From NCBI RefSeq assembly GCF_014267345.1, contig NZ_JACMYD010000006.1, forward strand, positions 62,001 to 126,000: a DNA stretch of 64,000 nt, given 5' to 3'. Positions 34,462-43,071 of this stretch are shown here, piece by piece; within the stretch, counting starts at the first letter, position 1, and every line of letters begins with the position of its first letter. Source of the stretch: Corynebacterium sp. zg-331 (GTDB taxonomy: Bacteria > Actinomycetota > Actinomycetes > Mycobacteriales > Mycobacteriaceae). A model generated the notes under the pieces. That model was given only the letters and a program-made list of their open reading frames with translations. It was not told the origin of the DNA and searched no databases. The position numbers and the translations under genes were made by a program.

Positions 34462-35580
34462 ATGGACAAGCTAGCCCAAGCGATACGTTGCGTTCCCCGC
34501 GAGGGCTGGGTGGTGCTCTGCGCAATGAGCTGGGTGGTCTTTGCGCTGTGGATGAGCGAACCCTACGAGATCAGCGCGGAAAGCGCGCTGTGGACGGCCG
34601 TTCTCACCACCAGCGTTGCTCTGGTGGTGCGCTATCCCCTCCTGGGCAGCCTCGGCTTCCTGTTTACCTTCGCCCTCACGGTTTTCCTTCCCCACCTCTT
34701 TTTGCCCCCCAACGTCTTCCTCTGCGCCGTGGTCATGGCGTTGGTGGGATACCACGGCAAGGTGCGGTTGGTGCTGTTCGACGGCGTGGCGGTGGGCATC
34801 CTCGGCCTGATCGACCGGCACTCCCGGGCCATCGAGGCCGACTTCTCCGCCGTGCTCATCTGGGAGGGCTTCATGGTGGTCACGGCCTTTGCCGGGTGGA
34901 CGCTGGGGCGAAAGGTGCGCCAGAAAATCGAGCTCGCCGAGCAGTGGCGAGACGAATACCGCAAGCGCCGCGAGGAGCTCGCCAGCACCCTCCACGACTC
35001 CGTTGCGGCCTCCCTGACCTCCATTGTTATGCGCTCGGAGGTCCTTGCCATGCAGGAAGCCCAGGGCAGCGCCCTGCACGGGGAGCTCTCTGGGATCGCG
35101 GAAGACGCCCGGATGACGATGTCCCAGGTGCGCTCCCTGCTGAGTCTCCTCAACGCCCCGCAGGATCGGCAGGAAAAGCCCTCCGGTCCGGCCCTGGTGG
35201 ACACGGTCAAGGAGGTCACGGCCAAGATGCGCGAGCACCACCTGAGCGTGATCGTGGTAGACGAGAGCGCGGAGGTGCAGATCACCAACCCCACCCTGGA
35301 GATGCTGCACAAGGTGCTGCTGGAGGGGGCGACCAACGCCATCAAATACGCCACCCCGGGCTCGGAGGTGCGGCTGCACGCGGCGAGCCACGAGGGGGGC
35401 TTGCGCATCACCATGAGCAACGAGATCGCCAGCGAGGAGGAACGCCGGGGGCGGCTTTCCTCCTCCGTGCTCTCCTCCGGCCTGGGCATGAGAATGATGC
35501 GGCGATCCGTGGCAAGTATGGGTGGCAAATTATCCACCCACAGCGACGGAAAAACGTGGACGCTCTCCATTGATTTTTAA
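34462..35580 (+). CDS. Sensor histidine kinase (HisKA_3 type) with multi-TM input domain
   Basis: 372 aa. The N-terminal ~150 residues form five or six short TM helices with almost no extracellular domain. A coil (KVRQKIELAEQWRDEYRKRREE) leads to the dimerisation/phosphoacceptor motif ASTLHDSVAASLTS (His near residue 178). The ATPase domain has an N-box EGATNAIKYA (about 292) and a G-box SSGLGMRMM (about 345). It should phosphorylate the LuxR-type regulator encoded 330 nt downstream; a secreted peptide gene lies between them. The membrane-embedded sensor, lacking a large external domain, suits a hydrophobic or peptide signal. ATG 34462 has AGAGGG 10 nt upstream. Confidence 0.9.
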   Translation: MDKLAQAIRCVPREGWVVLCAMSWVVFALWMSEPYEISAESALWTAVLTTSVALVVRYPLLGSLGFLFTFALTVFLPHLFLPPNVFLCAVVMALVGYHGKVRLVLFDGVAVGILGLIDRHSRAIEADFSAVLIWEGFMVVTAFAGWTLGRKVRQKIELAEQWRDEYRKRREELASTLHDSVAASLTSIVMRSEVLAMQEAQGSALHGELSGIAEDARMTMSQVRSLLSLLNAPQDRQEKPSGPALVDTVKEVTAKMREHHLSVIVVDESAEVQITNPTLEMLHKVLLEGATNAIKYATPGSEVRLHAASHEGGLRITMSNEIASEEERRGRLSSSVLSSGLGMRMMRRSVASMGGKLSTHSDGKTWTLSIDF

Positions 35581-35655
35581 TTCCGGAACGCCGTGGGATG
35601 CGTGACTTTTATCTCCCCCAGCTCGGTGTCGCTTCCGCGAACCACCCCGGGATCC

Positions 35656-35661
35656 TATACT
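35656..35661 (+). promoter_or_regulatory. -10 element for the secreted peptide / response regulator pair
   Basis: TATACT in the 132-nt gap after the kinase gene, so the peptide-regulator pair probably has its own promoter. The -35 is weak (TTCCGC at 35633-35638). The predicted leader is about 45 nt. Confidence 0.5.
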
Positions 35662-35686
35662 ATTATTTCGACCAAAGTGACACGTC

Positions 35687-35716
35687 ATGCCTAGAAAGGC
35701 TGGTGCAGCCCCATGA
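35687..35716 (+). CDS. Candidate 9-codon upstream minicistron
   Basis: ATG to TGA, reading MPRKAGAAP, with its stop overlapping the next gene's ATG (ATGA). It could deliver ribosomes to the peptide gene, whose own Shine-Dalgarno (AGAAAGG) is rather far at 13 nt. No further support. Confidence 0.25.
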   Translation: MPRKAGAAP

Positions 35717-35919
35717 ACCGAATTCATCATTTGCGCGGCGCGGCCTGTGCCGCGGCCGCTGCTGTCGGCCTGCTGACGGTACCCTCCGCGGCCCAGGCGG
35801 CCCCGGTTCCCACGGTGGGCCGGGGAGCGCTCGCCACGGTGGCGGAGTACGCGGTCAAGGATTCCGCCGCCTCGGTATTTAGCTGCCGTAAGAACCCGAC
35901 CCTTCCGTGGTGCTCATGA
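35713..35919 (+). CDS. Small secreted two-cysteine peptide
   Basis: 68 aa. A clear Sec signal peptide (MNRIHHLRG n-region, Ala-rich core, cleavage after SAAQA at residue 29) leaves a 39-residue mature peptide starting APVPTVGRG. It ends in FSCRKNPTLPWCS; the two cysteines, eight residues apart, could form one disulfide loop. It is encoded between a sensor kinase and its response regulator, and its TGA overlaps the regulator's ATG. It may be a signal sensed by the kinase, a modulator of it, or an effector of the system. I recognise no family. Confidence 0.75.
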   Translation: MNRIHHLRGAACAAAAAVGLLTVPSAAQAAPVPTVGRGALATVAEYAVKDSAASVFSCRKNPTLPWCS

Positions 35920-36611
35920 GTGCCGTGACCCCGGAACATAGCGGGGATATCCGCCTGCTTCTGGTAGACGACGACCCCCTGGTGCTGTCTTCCCTGCGCA
36001 CCTATTTCAATACCACCACCGACATTCACGTGGTGGCGGAGGCCTCCAACGGCCTCCTGGCGCTCAAGGCCTTGGACGACTACGACATCGACCTGGTGCT
36101 CACCGACATTCACATGCCGGAAATGGACGGCATCGCCCTACTTCAGGAGACCCGCAAGCGGCCCACACCCCCGGTTTTCGTGGCGATGACCGGCTTTGAC
36201 ACCGATGAGACCATGCTGCAAACCCTCACCGGCGGCGCCGCGGGCTACATCATCAAATCGGCGCGCCCGCAGGAAATCATCTCCTCGGTGCGCGACGCGA
36301 TGAATGGCGGCACCTCCGTCTCCCCGCAGTGCCTCTCCCGCCTGGTGGATTACATCCCCGCGCGCGAACTCGCCCAGCAGCAGGCCCAGCAGGACAAGGA
36401 AGAAATCGTGCTCTCCCCTGGCGAACAGCGGGTGCTCTCCCTGCTGTGCGACGGCCTCTCCAACGCCGAGATCGCCGCGCGCACCACCTACGCGGAGTCC
36501 ACGGTGAAAAAGCATGTCTCGCAGCTCATCAACCACTTCGGCGTGAACTCCCGGCTGAGCCTCGTGGTGGCGGCCATGCGCACGCACTGGGGACAGCACC
36601 CCTCCTCCTAG
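35916..36611 (+). CDS. LuxR/NarL-family response regulator
   Basis: 231 aa. Receiver domain (about 8-130) with acidic pocket VDDDP, phosphoacceptor Asp in VLTDIHMPEMDG (about residue 62), Thr in AMTGFD and Lys in YIIKSA. C-terminal LuxR HTH (about 165-225; LSPGEQRVLSLLCDGLSNAEIA, then STVKKHVSQLINHFGVNSR). Start ATG 35916 overlaps the peptide gene stop; an in-frame upstream start would run into the peptide gene. Cognate of the kinase at 34462-35580. Confidence 0.93.
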   Translation: MSAVTPEHSGDIRLLLVDDDPLVLSSLRTYFNTTTDIHVVAEASNGLLALKALDDYDIDLVLTDIHMPEMDGIALLQETRKRPTPPVFVAMTGFDTDETMLQTLTGGAAGYIIKSARPQEIISSVRDAMNGGTSVSPQCLSRLVDYIPARELAQQQAQQDKEEIVLSPGEQRVLSLLCDGLSNAEIAARTTYAESTVKKHVSQLINHFGVNSRLSLVVAAMRTHWGQHPSS

Positions 36612-36753
36612 CGGGGCCCACCGCGTGCCGACGCCCGCCCCGTCTGCGGGACGAAGAAGGCGCAGGCCAGGGGAAGATCGTTTTCTGATCGACGAACGCT
36701 TGCGGATGGTGCACAGTGATAGGCAAAAACCGCCTGTTACGACAGGAAAGGAA

Positions 36754-36797
36754 GAAAACCCTGGGACCCCAGCCGGACGACTGGACCCAGGGTTTTC
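36754..36797. terminator. Bidirectional terminator between the two response regulator genes
   Basis: Perfect arms GAAAACCCTGGG (36754-36765) / CCCAGGGTTTTC (36786-36797) with further pairing inside (CCAG/CTGG). Serves the rightward regulator and leftward chrA. Confidence 0.9.
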
Positions 36798-36818
36798 GTT
36801 TTAAACCGCCCCACCCCC

Positions 36819-37424
36819 TCAGATCAGCCGCTCCTCCCGCGCCTTGGCGATCGCCGCGGTGCGGTTGTCCACACCGAGCTTTTGGTAGATGTGCAGCAGG
36901 TGGGTCTTGACGGTGCCCAGCGAGATGAACAGCGAGCGGGCCAGTTGCTGGTTGGTGGCCCCGGTGGCCAGGGCGCGCAGGATCTCCGTTTCCCGGGGAG
37001 ACAGCGCCTCGTGCGGCCTGCCTATGCGCTCGGCGAGCGCGGTGGCCACCTCGGGGGAGAGGGTGCGCTTGCCCCGGGCGGTGGCGGTCACGGCTCGGTG
37101 GAGTTCCTCTTCGGCGGCGTCCTTGAGCAGGTAGCCCCGCGCGCCGGCGGCGAGGGCGGCCACGATGTCGGCTTGGGCGTCGTAGGTGGTCAGGATGAGC
37201 ACGGGCGGCCCGTCGGCCTCGCGCAGGGCGCGGGTGGCGGCGATGCCGTCTACGCCGGGCATTTGGATGTCCATGACCACCACGTCCACGTCCTCGCCCA
37301 CCTCGGCCGGGCTGGGTCCGGTGGCGGCCTCGGCCACCACGGTGACGTCGTCGAAGCTGTCGAGGATGGCGCGCAGCCCGGCGCGCACCACCGGGTGATC
37401 GTCGATGAGCATGACCCGTATCAT
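36819..37424 (-). CDS. chrA: Response regulator ChrA (heme-responsive)
   Basis: 201-aa NarL-type regulator. Receiver with LIDDHPVVRAGL, phospho-Asp in VVMDIQMPGVDG (about residue 53), Thr in ILTTYD and Lys in YLLKDAA; LuxR HTH at about 135-200 (LSPRETEILRALATGATNQQLA). Encoded with a HisKA_3 kinase (ATGA overlap) and divergently from a HrtBA-type ABC exporter, the exact arrangement of the corynebacterial ChrSA heme-sensing system. The name rests on that context; the paralogous HrrA sits beside other genes. Confidence 0.85.
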   Translation of the reverse strand: MIRVMLIDDHPVVRAGLRAILDSFDDVTVVAEAATGPSPAEVGEDVDVVVMDIQMPGVDGIAATRALREADGPPVLILTTYDAQADIVAALAAGARGYLLKDAAEEELHRAVTATARGKRTLSPEVATALAERIGRPHEALSPRETEILRALATGATNQQLARSLFISLGTVKTHLLHIYQKLGVDNRTAAIAKAREERLI

Positions 37425-38710
37425 GATTGCTCCCACGGTACCCGCGCGGTCAGCACGGTGCCGTGCGGGGAGGAGTCGATGGCGAGCGTTCCGCCGATCT
37501 CGCGCAGCCGGGACCGGATGCCGGGCAGCCCGTAGCCCTGGACGGCGGTGGGGTCGAAGCCGGTGCCGTCGTCGAAGACATCCAGGGTGATGTGGTGTTC
37601 CCAGGCGTTGACGGTGAGGCGCGCGCGGGAGGCGTGGGCGTGGCGCACGGTGTTGGTGAGCGCTTCCTGGGCCACGCGCAGCAGCGCGGAGGCGGTGGGT
37701 GCGGGGAGGCTCCGGGTGGTGCGGTCGGGGGCGATGACCTCCACGGGCAGCCCGTGGCGCTGGGTGACGCGCGTGCCGAGGTCGGTCAGCGCCCGGGAGA
37801 GGTCGCGGGTCTCCGGGGCGCTCCCGGCCACGAGCCGGCGGGCCTCGGTGAGGTTTTCGGCGGCCACGGCCTCGATGGTGCGGAGTTGTTTCAGGGCGGT
37901 GTCGAGCCGGATCCCGGGGTTCGCGCCATCGCCTAGCGCCCGGAGGTTCTTCTCGCAGGCCCGGGAGAACAGCACGATGGAGTTGAAACCCTGGGCGAGG
38001 GTGTCGTGGATGTCGCGGCTGAGGCGTTCGCGTTCGGCCAGGCGCCCGGCCTGGTTTTCGGCGAAGAGCAGTTGTTCCTGGGCGGCGGCGAGGTCGGCGG
38101 CGATGCGCCGGTGGCGTGCGGCCTCGCGGTGCAGGGCGCGGTAGGCGAAGTAGCAGGCAGAGGCGAAGGCCACGCCGAGCAGGGGGCCCAGCAGGCCGCC
38201 GAGCCCCCAGCTCGGCGCGCCGCTGAGCACCGGGCCTGCGGGCAGCGGTCCGCCGAGGCGGGGCAGGATCAGCGGCAGCCCGGCGCCGCAGCCCCAGGCG
38301 AGGAGCACCACGGGAAAGCCCCAGGCGTCGCGGGGCATGAGGTGCCAGATGAGGAAGGTGAGGGGAAAGAGGAGCCACAGGAAGTGGTGGCTGAGCAGCA
38401 GGAGGGCCAGCCACTGGGCGAGCACGAGGCTTAGCCAGGGCAGGCGGTGGGGCGCGGGATCGCGGCTCGTGCGCCGGTGGGCGAAGCGGTTTTCCCACGC
38501 GGTACCGGCCAGGTAGGTGGCGGCGAGGGCGATAATGAGGGCGGCGCACAGGGCGCGCGCGAGCGGCGACCCGGTGCCGTCGGCCGCCCCGCCCGCGGTG
38601 GCCGTCGCCCCGAAAAAGAGGAGGAAGGCGAACAGGACGTGCAGGCTCACCCGCATGGTTTCCAGGATGCGGTCGAGGGCGGAGGCAGCGCGGGGGTCAC
38701 GGTGGGGCAC
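37421..38710 (-). CDS. chrS: Heme-sensing histidine kinase ChrS
   Basis: 429 aa. Six or so N-terminal TM helices (to about residue 200) form the input domain where ChrS is known to sense heme within the membrane. Then a coil, the phosphoacceptor motif SRDIHDTLAQGFNS (His near 236), and a HATPase domain (ALTNTVRHAHAS N-box, GYGLPGIRSRLREIGG G-box). Start set at GTG 38710 because TAGGCT ends 7 nt upstream; ATG 38746 would add 12 residues. Divergent from hrtB by 154 nt. Confidence 0.87.
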   Translation of the reverse strand: MPHRDPRAASALDRILETMRVSLHVLFAFLLFFGATATAGGAADGTGSPLARALCAALIIALAATYLAGTAWENRFAHRRTSRDPAPHRLPWLSLVLAQWLALLLLSHHFLWLLFPLTFLIWHLMPRDAWGFPVVLLAWGCGAGLPLILPRLGGPLPAGPVLSGAPSWGLGGLLGPLLGVAFASACYFAYRALHREAARHRRIAADLAAAQEQLLFAENQAGRLAERERLSRDIHDTLAQGFNSIVLFSRACEKNLRALGDGANPGIRLDTALKQLRTIEAVAAENLTEARRLVAGSAPETRDLSRALTDLGTRVTQRHGLPVEVIAPDRTTRSLPAPTASALLRVAQEALTNTVRHAHASRARLTVNAWEHHITLDVFDDGTGFDPTAVQGYGLPGIRSRLREIGGTLAIDSSPHGTVLTARVPWEQS

Positions 38711-38717
38711 GGCAGCC

Positions 38718-38723
38718 AGCCTA
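38718..38723 (-). promoter_or_regulatory. -10 element for leaderless chrS
   Basis: TAGGCT on the minus strand ending 7 nt before GTG 38710. Confidence 0.5.
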
Positions 38724-38743
38724 GGGGGCAGGCGGGGCGGTGG

Positions 38744-38787
38744 CATCGGCCGAATGGCCGAGAGCAGAATCCGGCCGGGGGCCGATG
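38744..38787. promoter_or_regulatory. Inverted repeat in the chrS-hrtB intergenic region
   Basis: Arms CATCGGCC (38744-38751) and GGCCGATG (38780-38787) with inner GGCCG/CGGCC units. It lies between the divergent starts, where ChrA is known to bind in relatives. Possible operator; it overlaps the alternative chrS start. Confidence 0.35.
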
Positions 38788-38864
38788 TGGGGCGCGGGGT
38801 GGGCGGCACAGGATGGGGAGCACCGGATCGACGAGACGGACGGCAATGTCGGAAAGGACTTCCC

Positions 38865-39905
38865 ATGTTTCTTGCGCTGCGGGATATTCGCCGGGCGTGG
38901 GGCCGCTTTAGCCTGCTGGGCACCGTGGTGGCGCTCATCGTGCTGCTCTTGGTGATGCTCACGGGGCTCACGGGTGGTCTGGGCAAGCAGAACACCTCCG
39001 CGCTGGAGGCCCTGGGCCCGCAGCGCTACGTGTTGAGCCCCACGATCGACTTCGCGGAGTCCACGGTGTCGGAGGATGTGGCCAACGCCTGGAGGAAGAC
39101 CCCCGGGGTGGAGGCGGTCACGCCGCTGGGCGTGAGCCAGACGAGCGCGCACGGGGACGAGACCACCGCCGCCGTGGCGGTGCTGGGGTTGCCCGCGGGC
39201 AGCCGGGTGCCCGGCGGCGGGGAGGTCCCCGGGGAGGGGGTACTCCTGCCGGAGAGCATCGACGCCTCCGGTTCCGGTTTCCCGGAACGGCTCAGCATGG
39301 GCGGGGTAAACCTGCCGGTGGCGGGCCTTGCGCCGGAGGAATACTACAGCCACCTGCCCGTGGCGTGGGTGAGCCTGGAGACCTGGAAGAAGGTGTCCCA
39401 CTCCTCCGCCCCCACCGTGCTCATGGTGGACGGCACCCCCGGGGACGCCTGGGCGAATACCGCCCGGGCCACCGGCTCGGAGGCGGTGAGCGTGAGGGAG
39501 TCCTTCGCGGGCCTGGCGGCCTACCAGTCCGAACGCGGTTCCCTGCTTTCCATCCAGGGGCTGCTCTACGGCATCTCCGCGCTGGTCATCCTGGCCTTCC
39601 TGAGCGTGTGGACCATCCAGCGCACCCGCGACATCGCGGTGCTGCGCGCGTTGGGGGCCTCGAAGGGCTACGTGCTGCGCGACAGCCTCGGCCAGGCGGC
39701 GCTCGTCCTGAGCGTGGGGGTCGCCGTGGGGGCAGGGTTGGCCGCGGGCCTGGGGCTCATAGCGCGCCGGGTAGTGCCCTTTGAGCTGAGCGTCACCACG
39801 GTGGCGGCGCCGGCGGCGGGCGTATTGGCCCTGGGCCTGGTGGGCGCCTGGCTGGCCACGCGCAAGGTGGCCGCCGTGGACCCCCAGATGGCACTGAACA
39901 GCTAA
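38865..39905 (+). CDS. hrtB: Heme exporter permease HrtB
   Basis: 346-aa FtsX/MacB-type permease: TM1 (about 15-38), a large extracytoplasmic domain (40-225), then three TM helices (about 228-250, 272-300, 308-330). The cytoplasmic coupling segment RDIAVLRALGASKGYVLRD is present. HrtBA removes toxic heme from the membrane. The start ATG has GGAAAGG upstream. Forms an operon with hrtA and faces chrSA. Confidence 0.88.
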   Translation: MFLALRDIRRAWGRFSLLGTVVALIVLLLVMLTGLTGGLGKQNTSALEALGPQRYVLSPTIDFAESTVSEDVANAWRKTPGVEAVTPLGVSQTSAHGDETTAAVAVLGLPAGSRVPGGGEVPGEGVLLPESIDASGSGFPERLSMGGVNLPVAGLAPEEYYSHLPVAWVSLETWKKVSHSSAPTVLMVDGTPGDAWANTARATGSEAVSVRESFAGLAAYQSERGSLLSIQGLLYGISALVILAFLSVWTIQRTRDIAVLRALGASKGYVLRDSLGQAALVLSVGVAVGAGLAAGLGLIARRVVPFELSVTTVAAPAAGVLALGLVGAWLATRKVAAVDPQMALNS

Positions 39906-39938
39906 GGCATCACACTGACTCTCAGGAGGCTCCCGCAC

Positions 39939-40691
39939 ATGACTCTCTGCCTTAACCGCGTAACCTGCGTCTTGCCCGACGGCACCGGCACCGTGACCGC
40001 CCTAGACGAGGTGAGCCTGAGCGTCCCGGCGGGCTCGCTCGTCGCCGTGGTGGGCGAGTCCGGCTCCGGCAAGTCCACGCTGCTCTCCGTCCTGGCGGGG
40101 TTGATCCCGCCCAGCTCGGGCGAGGTGTGGGTGGATTCCCAGGCCCTGCACGGGGTCGATGAACCCGGGCGCTCCCGGGTGCGCCGCGAGCGCATCGGCA
40201 TGATCTTCCAGAACCCCAATCTGCTGGCCGCACTCACGGTGCGCGAGCAGCTCCTCGTGGCGGACCACCTGCGCGGGGTGCGCGGCCCGCGCGGCAGCCG
40301 CGCTCGGCGGGCGGACTCCCTGCTGGAGGAGGTGGGCCTGGGCGGCCTGGGCCACCGGCGCGTGCAGGAGCTCTCCGGCGGGCAGCGCCAGCGGGTGACC
40401 ATCGCCCGGGCGCTCATGGGAGATCCGGCGGTGATCCTGGCGGACGAGCCTACCTCGGCGCTGGATCGCGCCCTCTCGGAGGAGATCGTGACCCTCCTGC
40501 GCCAGCTGACCGACGATCGCCGGGTGGCCACCCTCCTGGTCACCCACGATCGCTCCCAGCTGGCGGTGGCGGATGCCGCGGTGGAGATGAGCGACGGTCG
40601 CGTGCGTCGCCTGAGCGATCAGGAGGTGCGGACGGCGGCCTCCGGCTGGCAGGACGGGCACCAGAACAGGTTGCGGCCCTCCATCGCCTGA
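39939..40691 (+). CDS. hrtA: Heme exporter ATPase HrtA
   Basis: 250-aa ABC ATPase: Walker A GESGSGKST (about residue 37), Q-loop FQNPNLL, signature LSGGQRQRV (about 144), Walker B VILADEPTSALD and H-loop VTHDR. AGGAGG 9 nt before the ATG. Its last 24 codons overlap the convergent nei2 coding region by 73 bp. Confidence 0.9.
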   Translation: MTLCLNRVTCVLPDGTGTVTALDEVSLSVPAGSLVAVVGESGSGKSTLLSVLAGLIPPSSGEVWVDSQALHGVDEPGRSRVRRERIGMIFQNPNLLAALTVREQLLVADHLRGVRGPRGSRARRADSLLEEVGLGGLGHRRVQELSGGQRQRVTIARALMGDPAVILADEPTSALDRALSEEIVTLLRQLTDDRRVATLLVTHDRSQLAVADAAVEMSDGRVRRLSDQEVRTAASGWQDGHQNRLRPSIA

Positions 40692-41449
40692 AGTCGCACC
40701 GGGGTGGCGCACACGTAGCAGGGTTGGCCCTCCCGGCGGTACACGTAGACCTCGCCGCCGTGGTCGTCCTTGCGCGGTGGGCGGCCCATCGCCTCCGGGG
40801 TGTGTTTCTCGCGCACGGTGTCGATGCGCCCGCGCTCCACGCCCACCCGCATGAGCCCCACCAGGTCGTCCCAGAGGGCCCGCGCGGCCTCGGGGCTCAG
40901 CTCGCGCCCGGGGGTAAAGGGGGAGATCCCCAAGCGAAACAGGGTCTCGGCGCGGTAGATGTTGCCCACCCCGGCGAAGAGGTGTTGATCCATCAACAGG
41001 GAGCCGATGGCGCGCCGCGAGCGTCGCACGGCGTCGAACACCGGTTGCGGGTCGGCGTCCGCCCGCAGGGGGTCGGCCCCCTGCGGGGCGATGGCCGCGG
41101 CGCGTTCCTCCTCCGTGACGAGGCGGCACCACTGGGGGCCGTGGAGGTCGGCGTCGGTGCGCCCGTCGCTGAGGCGCAGCCGCACCTGCCCCACCGGCTC
41201 CGCGTGCGGGTGGAAGGCGAGCTTGCCGATCAGCCCCAGGTGGATGTGCACGATGTGCTCGGGGTGGGGGGCGTCGAAGGCGATAAAGAGGTGCTTGCCC
41301 CAGGCCTCCGCGCGTTCCAAGGGGTGGCCGTTGAGCAGCGCGGCCTCCCGGGCAAAGCGTCCCTGGGGCGAGCGAACCTCGACCGTTTTTCCGCCGAACT
41401 CGGCGTTGAGGCGGCGGGCAAGCCCATGAATCACGTGACCTTCCGGCAT
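40619..41449 (-). CDS. nei2: Fpg/Nei family DNA glycosylase (Nei2-like)
   Basis: 276 aa. Begins MPEGHVIHGLARRL: catalytic Pro2 and Glu3 of the Fpg/Nei family, with the GH variant found in actinobacterial Nei2. H2TH region QHLFAGVGNIYRAE (about 150) and a C-terminal zinc finger CYVC...CPSC. Removes oxidised bases and cleaves the strand. ATG 41449 is required to place Pro at position 2; TATACT ends 7 nt upstream, so it is leaderless. The 3' end overlaps hrtA. Confidence 0.9.
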   Translation of the reverse strand: MPEGHVIHGLARRLNAEFGGKTVEVRSPQGRFAREAALLNGHPLERAEAWGKHLFIAFDAPHPEHIVHIHLGLIGKLAFHPHAEPVGQVRLRLSDGRTDADLHGPQWCRLVTEEERAAAIAPQGADPLRADADPQPVFDAVRRSRRAIGSLLMDQHLFAGVGNIYRAETLFRLGISPFTPGRELSPEAARALWDDLVGLMRVGVERGRIDTVREKHTPEAMGRPPRKDDHGGEVYVYRREGQPCYVCATPVRLQAMEGRNLFWCPSCQPEAAVRTS

Positions 41450-41456
41450 AGGAAAC

Positions 41457-41478
41457 AGTATAGAGCGGCGGGTATGCT
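41457..41478. promoter_or_regulatory. Overlapping divergent promoters of nei2 and the DUF1846 gene
   Basis: Minus-strand -10 TATACT at 41457-41462 (nei2) and plus-strand -10 TATGCT at 41473-41478 (DUF1846) are only 10 bp apart. The two polymerases would compete for the same stretch. Confidence 0.6.
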
Positions 41479-41514
41479 GGGGCAGTCGAGCGAGCACCAC
41501 CGAAAAGGGGAAGA

Positions 41515-43002
41515 ATGCGCCAGGGCTTTGATCGGGAAAAATACATTCGGATGCAGTCCGAGCACATCAGCGCGCGCCGCGCCACGATCGGCGGCAAGCT
41601 CTATCTAGAGATGGGCGGCAAACTCTTCGATGACCTCCACGCCTCCCGCGTGCTGCCCGGCTTCACTCCGGACAACAAGATCGCCATGCTGGAGCACATC
41701 CGTGACGAGGTGGAGATCCTGGTGTGCGTCAATGCCAAGGATCTTCAGCGCCAGAAGGTGCGCGCGGACCTCGGCATCCCCTACGAGGAGGATGCCCTGC
41801 GCCTGGTGGACGTGTTCCGCGAGCGCGGCTTCCTGGTTAATACCGTGGTGCTCACCCAGCTGGAAGACGATAACGCCCTGGCCCTGGACTTTATCGCCCG
41901 GCTCGAAAAGCTGGGACTTTCCGTGGCCCGCCACCGGGTGATCCCCGGCTACCCCACCGATACCGCCCGGATCATCAGCGAGGAGGGCTTCGGCCGCAAC
42001 GAATACGCCGAGACCTCCCGGGATCTCGTGGTGGTTACCGCGCCGGGGCCGGGCTCGGGCAAGCTCGCCACCTGCCTGAGCCAGGTCTATCACGAATACC
42101 AGCGCGGCGTGCAGGCCGGCTACGCCAAGTTTGAGACCTTCCCCATCTGGAACCTGCCCCTGGAACACCCCGTGAACCTGGCCTACGAGGCCGCCACGGT
42201 GGATCTCGACGACATCAACGTCATCGACCCCTTCCACCTGTCCGCCTACGGCGAGCAGGTGACCAGCTATAACCGCGACGTCGAGGTGTTTCCGCTGCTG
42301 AAATCCATGCTGGAGCTCCTCTCGGGCGCCTCGCCCTACCGGTCGCCCACGGACATGGGCGTCAATATGGCCGGGTACGCCATCAGCGACGACGCCGCCT
42401 GCCGCGAGGCCGCCAATCAGGAGATCATCCGCCGCTACTACCGGGCGCTGGTGGAGGAGCGTCGCGAGGAGCGCGACCCGCTGCTGTCCGAGCGGGTGGC
42501 GATGGTGATGAGCAAGGCCGGGGTGAGCGCCACCGATCGCCGGGTGGTGGCCCCCGCCCTGGCGGTCGAGGAGGCCACCGGGCAACCGGCCTCCGCGATG
42601 GAGCTTTCCGACGGCACCATCATCACCGGCAAGACCTCCGACCTGCTGGGATGCTCCTCCGCGATGCTTCTCAACGCCCTCAAGCACCTGGCTGGCATCG
42701 AGGAGTCGGCGAATCTGCTGGCGCCGGACTCCATCGAGCCGATTCAGACTCTGAAAACCCAGCACCTCGGTTCCCGCAATCCGAGGCTGCACACCGACGA
42801 GGTGCTCATCGCCCTGTCGGTGTCCGCAGCCCGCTCGGCCGAGGCGCGCCGGGCGCTGGCGGAGCTGAAGAACCTTAAAGGTAGCGATTGTCACACCACC
42901 ACCATTCTGGGTTCGGTGGACGAGGGAATCTTCCGTAACCTGGGCGTTTTGGTCACCTCCGAGCCCAAATATCAGCGTCGGGCGCTCTACCGCAAGCGTT
43001 AA
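41515..43002 (+). CDS. DUF1846 family protein
   Basis: 495 aa, cytoplasmic, full length for the DUF1846 family. Signatures: [15 protein letters not shown] at the N-terminus, the phosphate-loop-like [18 protein letters not shown] (about residue 170), [12 protein letters not shown] (about 280) and ALKHLAGI. Structures of relatives show a nucleotide-binding fold, but no activity is established. ATG preceded by AAAAGGGGAAG. Confidence 0.92.
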   Translation: MRQGFDREKYIRMQSEHISARRATIGGKLYLEMGGKLFDDLHASRVLPGFTPDNKIAMLEHIRDEVEILVCVNAKDLQRQKVRADLGIPYEEDALRLVDVFRERGFLVNTVVLTQLEDDNALALDFIARLEKLGLSVARHRVIPGYPTDTARIISEEGFGRNEYAETSRDLVVVTAPGPGSGKLATCLSQVYHEYQRGVQAGYAKFETFPIWNLPLEHPVNLAYEAATVDLDDINVIDPFHLSAYGEQVTSYNRDVEVFPLLKSMLELLSGASPYRSPTDMGVNMAGYAISDDAACREAANQEIIRRYYRALVEERREERDPLLSERVAMVMSKAGVSATDRRVVAPALAVEEATGQPASAMELSDGTIITGKTSDLLGCSSAMLLNALKHLAGIEESANLLAPDSIEPIQTLKTQHLGSRNPRLHTDEVLIALSVSAARSAEARRALAELKNLKGSDCHTTTILGSVDEGIFRNLGVLVTSEPKYQRRALYRKR

Positions 43003-43071
43003 GGTGCACCGGCGGGTACCTTTGGCGATATTTCCGTGCGCAGCACGGGGGTGTTTCTCCACCGATGGTGG

